Assembly (NCBI GenBank): GCA_913057885.1
Contig: CAJXOI010000003.1
Location: 1 to 16,773, forward strand
Direction: 5' to 3'
DNA length: 16,773 nucleotides
From: an uncultured Micavibrio sp.
GTDB taxonomy: Bacteria > Pseudomonadota > Alphaproteobacteria > Micavibrionales > UBA1664
The notes below the pieces were generated by a model, which saw only the letters and a program-made list of their open reading frames with translations, had not been told where the DNA came from and did not search any database. This document shows, in pieces, positions 14,399-16,773 of the stretch. How positions within the stretch are numbered: position 1 is the first letter of the stretch; the number at the start of each line of letters is the position of its first letter. A program made the position numbers and the translations under genes.

Positions 14399-15436
14399 AT
14401 GAAAGATAACGTAAATCACAGTAAAGGCGCCGCCCAAAAATACGCCGAAAAGGCCATGGCCAAAATTGAAGAGGCCGGTCTGCATGCAACGCCAAATATT
14501 TTTGCACTATTTTACACTTACTTTAGCGGTGAAAATACTGAAGTTACACGTGCTATCGATATCATAGAATCCCAGGGATTTGAATTAACATCTGAAAGAT
14601 GTGATCAACTCTATCGTCTTCATTTGGATAACCAAAAAAATACTGAAGCCTTGGAAAAGGCGCAAACAATCGTCGGCCGGACCTCGGAAAATGTCGATAC
14701 GATTTTTGATGATTTTAAAAACTCCAATGTTGGTATGGCGAGTTCAATTGACACCATTAATTCATATGTTAATGATGCAGCCACCACTGAAGCTTTAAAG
14801 GAGCTTGTGGTCAAAATTATGAGTGAAGCTAACAAGATGATGGAGGAAAACCGTAACCTTGAAAACAGTCTTGAGCAATCCTCAACGCAAATGCGAGAGT
14901 TAAGGGAAGAGATCAATTTGATCCGGGAAGAGGCGTTTACCGATGCGTTAACAACCATTCCTAATCGCAAAAGGTTTGATATCGAAGTATCGCGCATGGT
15001 TGCCACTGCGCTAGAGGAAGATGAGCCAATTTCAATAGGATTTATAGACATTGATCATTTCAAATCATTTAATGATGCCTTTGGTCATCAGGTCGGGGAT
15101 CAGGTTTTAAGGTTGGTTGCCAAAACGTTTAAAGAGGGGTTAAAGGGGCAGGATTTGGTCTGTCGTTATGGTGGCGAGGAATTTGTAGTTGTCATGCCTA
15201 AAACCAATAATGAGGGCGCCTCAAAAATCATTAATATTTTGCGAGAAACTGTTAAAAATAAAGAAATTCGTCACCGTAAAACGGGTGAGCCGCTGACAAA
15301 AATTACATTTTCTGCTGGTGTTTCCACATTACGGCGAAAAGAAGGAATCCAAGAATGGATTGACCGCGCTGATCAGGCTTTATACGAAGCTAAAAGAAAA
15401 GGTCGTGATTGTGTTGTCAGTTGGGAGAAGAAATAG
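14399..15436 (+). CDS. GGDEF diguanylate cyclase with coiled-coil N-terminus
   Basis: 345 aa from ATG 14399; a TTG at 14396 is adjacent. It should make cyclic di-GMP from two GTP. The N-terminal ~75 residues (ATPNIFALFYTYFSGENTEV) form a helical domain of unknown function, followed by a likely coiled coil (about 115-175, with NKMMEENRNLENSLEQSSTQ). The GGDEF domain follows: DALTTIPNRKRFD, FIDIDHFKSFNDAFGHQVGD (metal ligands around D217/D219) and RYGGEEF (GGEEF at 248-252, an active variant). The allosteric I-site RxxD expected five residues before GGEEF reads KGQD (239-242), so product inhibition may be weak. No membrane segment or signal peptide is visible, so it is likely cytosolic and dimerised through the coiled coil. 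It ends 4 bp from the mnmA stop. Confidence 0.94.
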   Translation: MKDNVNHSKGAAQKYAEKAMAKIEEAGLHATPNIFALFYTYFSGENTEVTRAIDIIESQGFELTSERCDQLYRLHLDNQKNTEALEKAQTIVGRTSENVDTIFDDFKNSNVGMASSIDTINSYVNDAATTEALKELVVKIMSEANKMMEENRNLENSLEQSSTQMRELREEINLIREEAFTDALTTIPNRKRFDIEVSRMVATALEEDEPISIGFIDIDHFKSFNDAFGHQVGDQVLRLVAKTFKEGLKGQDLVCRYGGEEFVVVMPKTNNEGASKIINILRETVKNKEIRHRKTGEPLTKITFSAGVSTLRRKEGIQEWIDRADQALYEAKRKGRDCVVSWEKK

Positions 15437-15440
15437 AGCT

Positions 15441-16586
15441 TTATGCCGCTTTCGACCGAACAAAAGCCGCATCATAGTCTGATTTGACAATCCATCCGCC
15501 GCCAATCACACGATCATCGCGATAGCATACAGCCGCTTGACCCGGTGAAATTCCGTATTGCGGATCGTTTAAAATTATTTGTGATGACCCATCTCTATTG
15601 TGCAAAATTTCTGCATCGTATGGTCGCGAAACGGACCTTAATTTTACCTGGATAGATCCAGGAGTATTATCAAGCCAATTAGAGTCATGAATCGTGATAA
15701 TATTTCTGCTCAAAGCCTTTTTTGGCCCTACGATAACATCATTTGTATCGGGCTTTAAGCCGACAACATAAAGGGGTTCATTGTTGTCACTGACACCCCC
15801 ACCGATGCCTAACCCCTTACGTTGACCAACAGTATAATTGACAATACCATTATGCGTGCCTACAACACGCCCATCAACATGCACAATGGATCCGGGTTTT
15901 TCGGCTTCTGGTCTTACTTTACGAACGACAGACGCATAATCACCATTAGGCACAAAACATATGTCCTGGGAGTCAGGTTTATCAGCGGTCAGGAGGCCTA
16001 ATCTCTGCGCTTCGGAACGGGTTTTATCTTTTGTCCATCCACCAAGCGGAAAACGCAGGTAATCAAGTTGATCTTGTGTCGTGGCGAATAAGAAATAGCT
16101 TTGATCTTTCAAAGGATCAATGGCGCGGTGCAACTCTGCCTGGCCGGTATCCGCGTTTATTTTGCGTTGAATATAATGCCCTGTTGCAAGGCAGTCCCCA
16201 CCAAGATCATGCGCCATCTTTAACAAATCACGGAATTTAACGGTTTGATTGCAACGGACGCAGGGGATAGGTGTTTCACCGCGCAAATAGCTATCGGCGA
16301 AATCATCAATGACGGATTGACGGAACTTATCTTCATAATCCAAAACATAATGTGGGAAGCCGCGTTTTTCTGCGACGCGCTTTGCATCATATATATCCTG
16401 TCCAGCGCAACAGGCCCCCTTTTTTTCGATGGCAGCACCATGATCGTATAATTGCAATGTAATGCCAATAACGTCATAACCTTGTTCATTTAGCAGGCTG
16501 GCAACGACCGACGAATCAACCCCGCCCGACATGGCAACGACCACGCGGGTTTCAGATTCTGGTTTGTTAAATCCTAATGAATTCAT
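15441..16586 (-). CDS. mnmA: tRNA 2-thiouridine(34) synthase MnmA
   Basis: 381 aa, slightly longer than E. coli MnmA. The enzyme activates U34 of tRNA-Lys, -Glu and -Gln with ATP and transfers sulfur to make s2U34. The PP-loop SGGVDSS is at 20-26, the catalytic Cys lies in [10 protein letters not shown] (C112 by alignment to E. coli C102), and the second Cys (C210) is in [25 protein letters not shown] and [10 protein letters not shown] in the C-terminal domains are further marks. The ATG at 16584-16586 has a candidate promoter so close that the message would be almost leaderless. It converges on the GGDEF gene with a 4-bp gap and is divergent from the partial membrane-protein gene. Confidence 0.97.
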   Translation of the reverse strand: MNSLGFNKPESETRVVVAMSGGVDSSVVASLLNEQGYDVIGITLQLYDHGAAIEKKGACCAGQDIYDAKRVAEKRGFPHYVLDYEDKFRQSVIDDFADSYLRGETPIPCVRCNQTVKFRDLLKMAHDLGGDCLATGHYIQRKINADTGQAELHRAIDPLKDQSYFLFATTQDQLDYLRFPLGGWTKDKTRSEAQRLGLLTADKPDSQDICFVPNGDYASVVRKVRPEAEKPGSIVHVDGRVVGTHNGIVNYTVGQRKGLGIGGGVSDNNEPLYVVGLKPDTNDVIVGPKKALSRNIITIHDSNWLDNTPGSIQVKLRSVSRPYDAEILHNRDGSSQIILNDPQYGISPGQAAVCYRDDRVIGGGWIVKSDYDAAFVRSKAA

Positions 16587-16596
16587 ATTGGGGCGT

Positions 16597-16625
16597 AATA
16601 TATGTTAGACTGTATCAAAATTCAA
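16597..16625 (-). promoter_or_regulatory. Candidate mnmA promoter
   Basis: On the minus strand TTGAAT (complement of 16620-16625) and TATATT (complement of 16597-16602) are spaced by exactly 17 bp. The start site would lie near 16590, only a few bases before the ATG at 16586. No Shine-Dalgarno sequence is present, which fits a leaderless or very short-leader message. Confidence 0.55.
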
Positions 16626-16640
16626 ATTTTTGTGTGTAAT

Positions 16641-16773
16641 ATGGATATTATTTTTTCAATTGCCATCATTTTGATTGTTCTCGTGGCTATTGTAAATACG
16701 GTCTATAGCTACCGATATAAGGTTGTAAATATGCCATCAAGCCGCGGCACGCGCCGCGCCGTTATCCACGATA
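16641..16773 (+). CDS. Small membrane protein, N-terminal part (3' partial)
   Basis: An ORF begins at ATG 16641 and runs without a stop to the window end (44 codons and one base). It starts MDIIFSIAIILIVLVAIVNT, a single hydrophobic N-terminal segment (about 3-19), then turns charged and basic: VYSYRYKVVN, MPSSRGTRRAVIHD. This gives a membrane anchor with a cytoplasmic or soluble remainder; the family cannot be identified from this much. It is divergent from mnmA with a 54-bp gap. No clear ribosome-binding site is visible upstream. Confidence 0.55.
   Translation, partial: MDIIFSIAIILIVLVAIVNTVYSYRYKVVNMPSSRGTRRAVIHD

Noticed and set aside
14620..15051. 143-aa minus-strand ORF over the GGDEF gene
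   Set aside because: Long but antisense to the GGDEF N-terminus and first GGDEF motifs; low-complexity Ser/Leu/Ile content typical of a shadow.
16762..16770. TTATCCACG, a one-mismatch DnaA box
   Set aside because: It is inside a coding sequence, single, and imperfect; chance is the simpler reading.

Overview
The window looks like a chromosomal core segment of an alphaproteobacterium with a fairly low GC content. The evidence is the cell-cycle regulator GcrA, an FzlA-type glutathione S-transferase homologue, divergent secB and Tim44-domain genes, a zf-CHCC zinc-finger gene beside lepB, and the lepB-rnc-era operon. A Micavibrio-like or other low-GC lineage is possible, but this is a guess. I see no transposase, integrase, CRISPR array, phage gene, tRNA or rRNA. 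Coding density is very high: the longest gene-free stretches are about 168 bp (854-1021) and 133 bp (13642-13774).

Layout. 1-305 holds the tail of a chemotaxis-receptor-type protein (+), which converges on gcrA (-) across a bidirectional terminator. From 386 to 3643, all on the minus strand, are a zinc-finger gene, lepB, rnc, era and then gcrA; gcrA has its own upstream region carrying two DnaA-box sequences and a GANTC site. From 3697 to 7641, all on the plus strand, are an unknown 126-aa gene, fzlA, an SDR/epimerase-like gene, a class I glutamine amidotransferase, an unknown 137-aa gene and dnaQ. secB (-) and the Tim44-domain gene (+) are divergent. An O-antigen-ligase-like gene and an unknown gene form a coupled minus-strand pair whose 3' end overlaps the Tim44 gene. 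Then come yifB (+), a minus-strand pair (phosphatidylserine-decarboxylase-like gene, then a YnjF-like CDP-alcohol phosphotransferase), a LOG-family gene and a GGDEF diguanylate cyclase (+), mnmA (-), and the start of a small membrane protein (+) cut by the window end.

How the genes work together. lepB, rnc and era are the conserved set for signal-peptide cleavage, RNA processing and ribosome assembly. GcrA and FzlA belong to alphaproteobacterial cell-cycle and division control, and the DnaA boxes upstream of gcrA suggest the DnaA-to-GcrA link known from Caulobacter. Envelope functions recur (SecB, Tim44-like protein, O-antigen ligase-like protein, the two lipid-head-group proteins).

Most notable. 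The phosphatidylserine-decarboxylase-like protein keeps the family fold signature and the conserved His but lacks both the Asp of the PADG motif and the Ser that would become the pyruvoyl group. It looks like a pseudoenzyme or a protein with a new function, and it sits 6 bp upstream of an intact YnjF-type CDP-alcohol phosphotransferase gene. No obviously new multi-gene defence or mobile system is visible.
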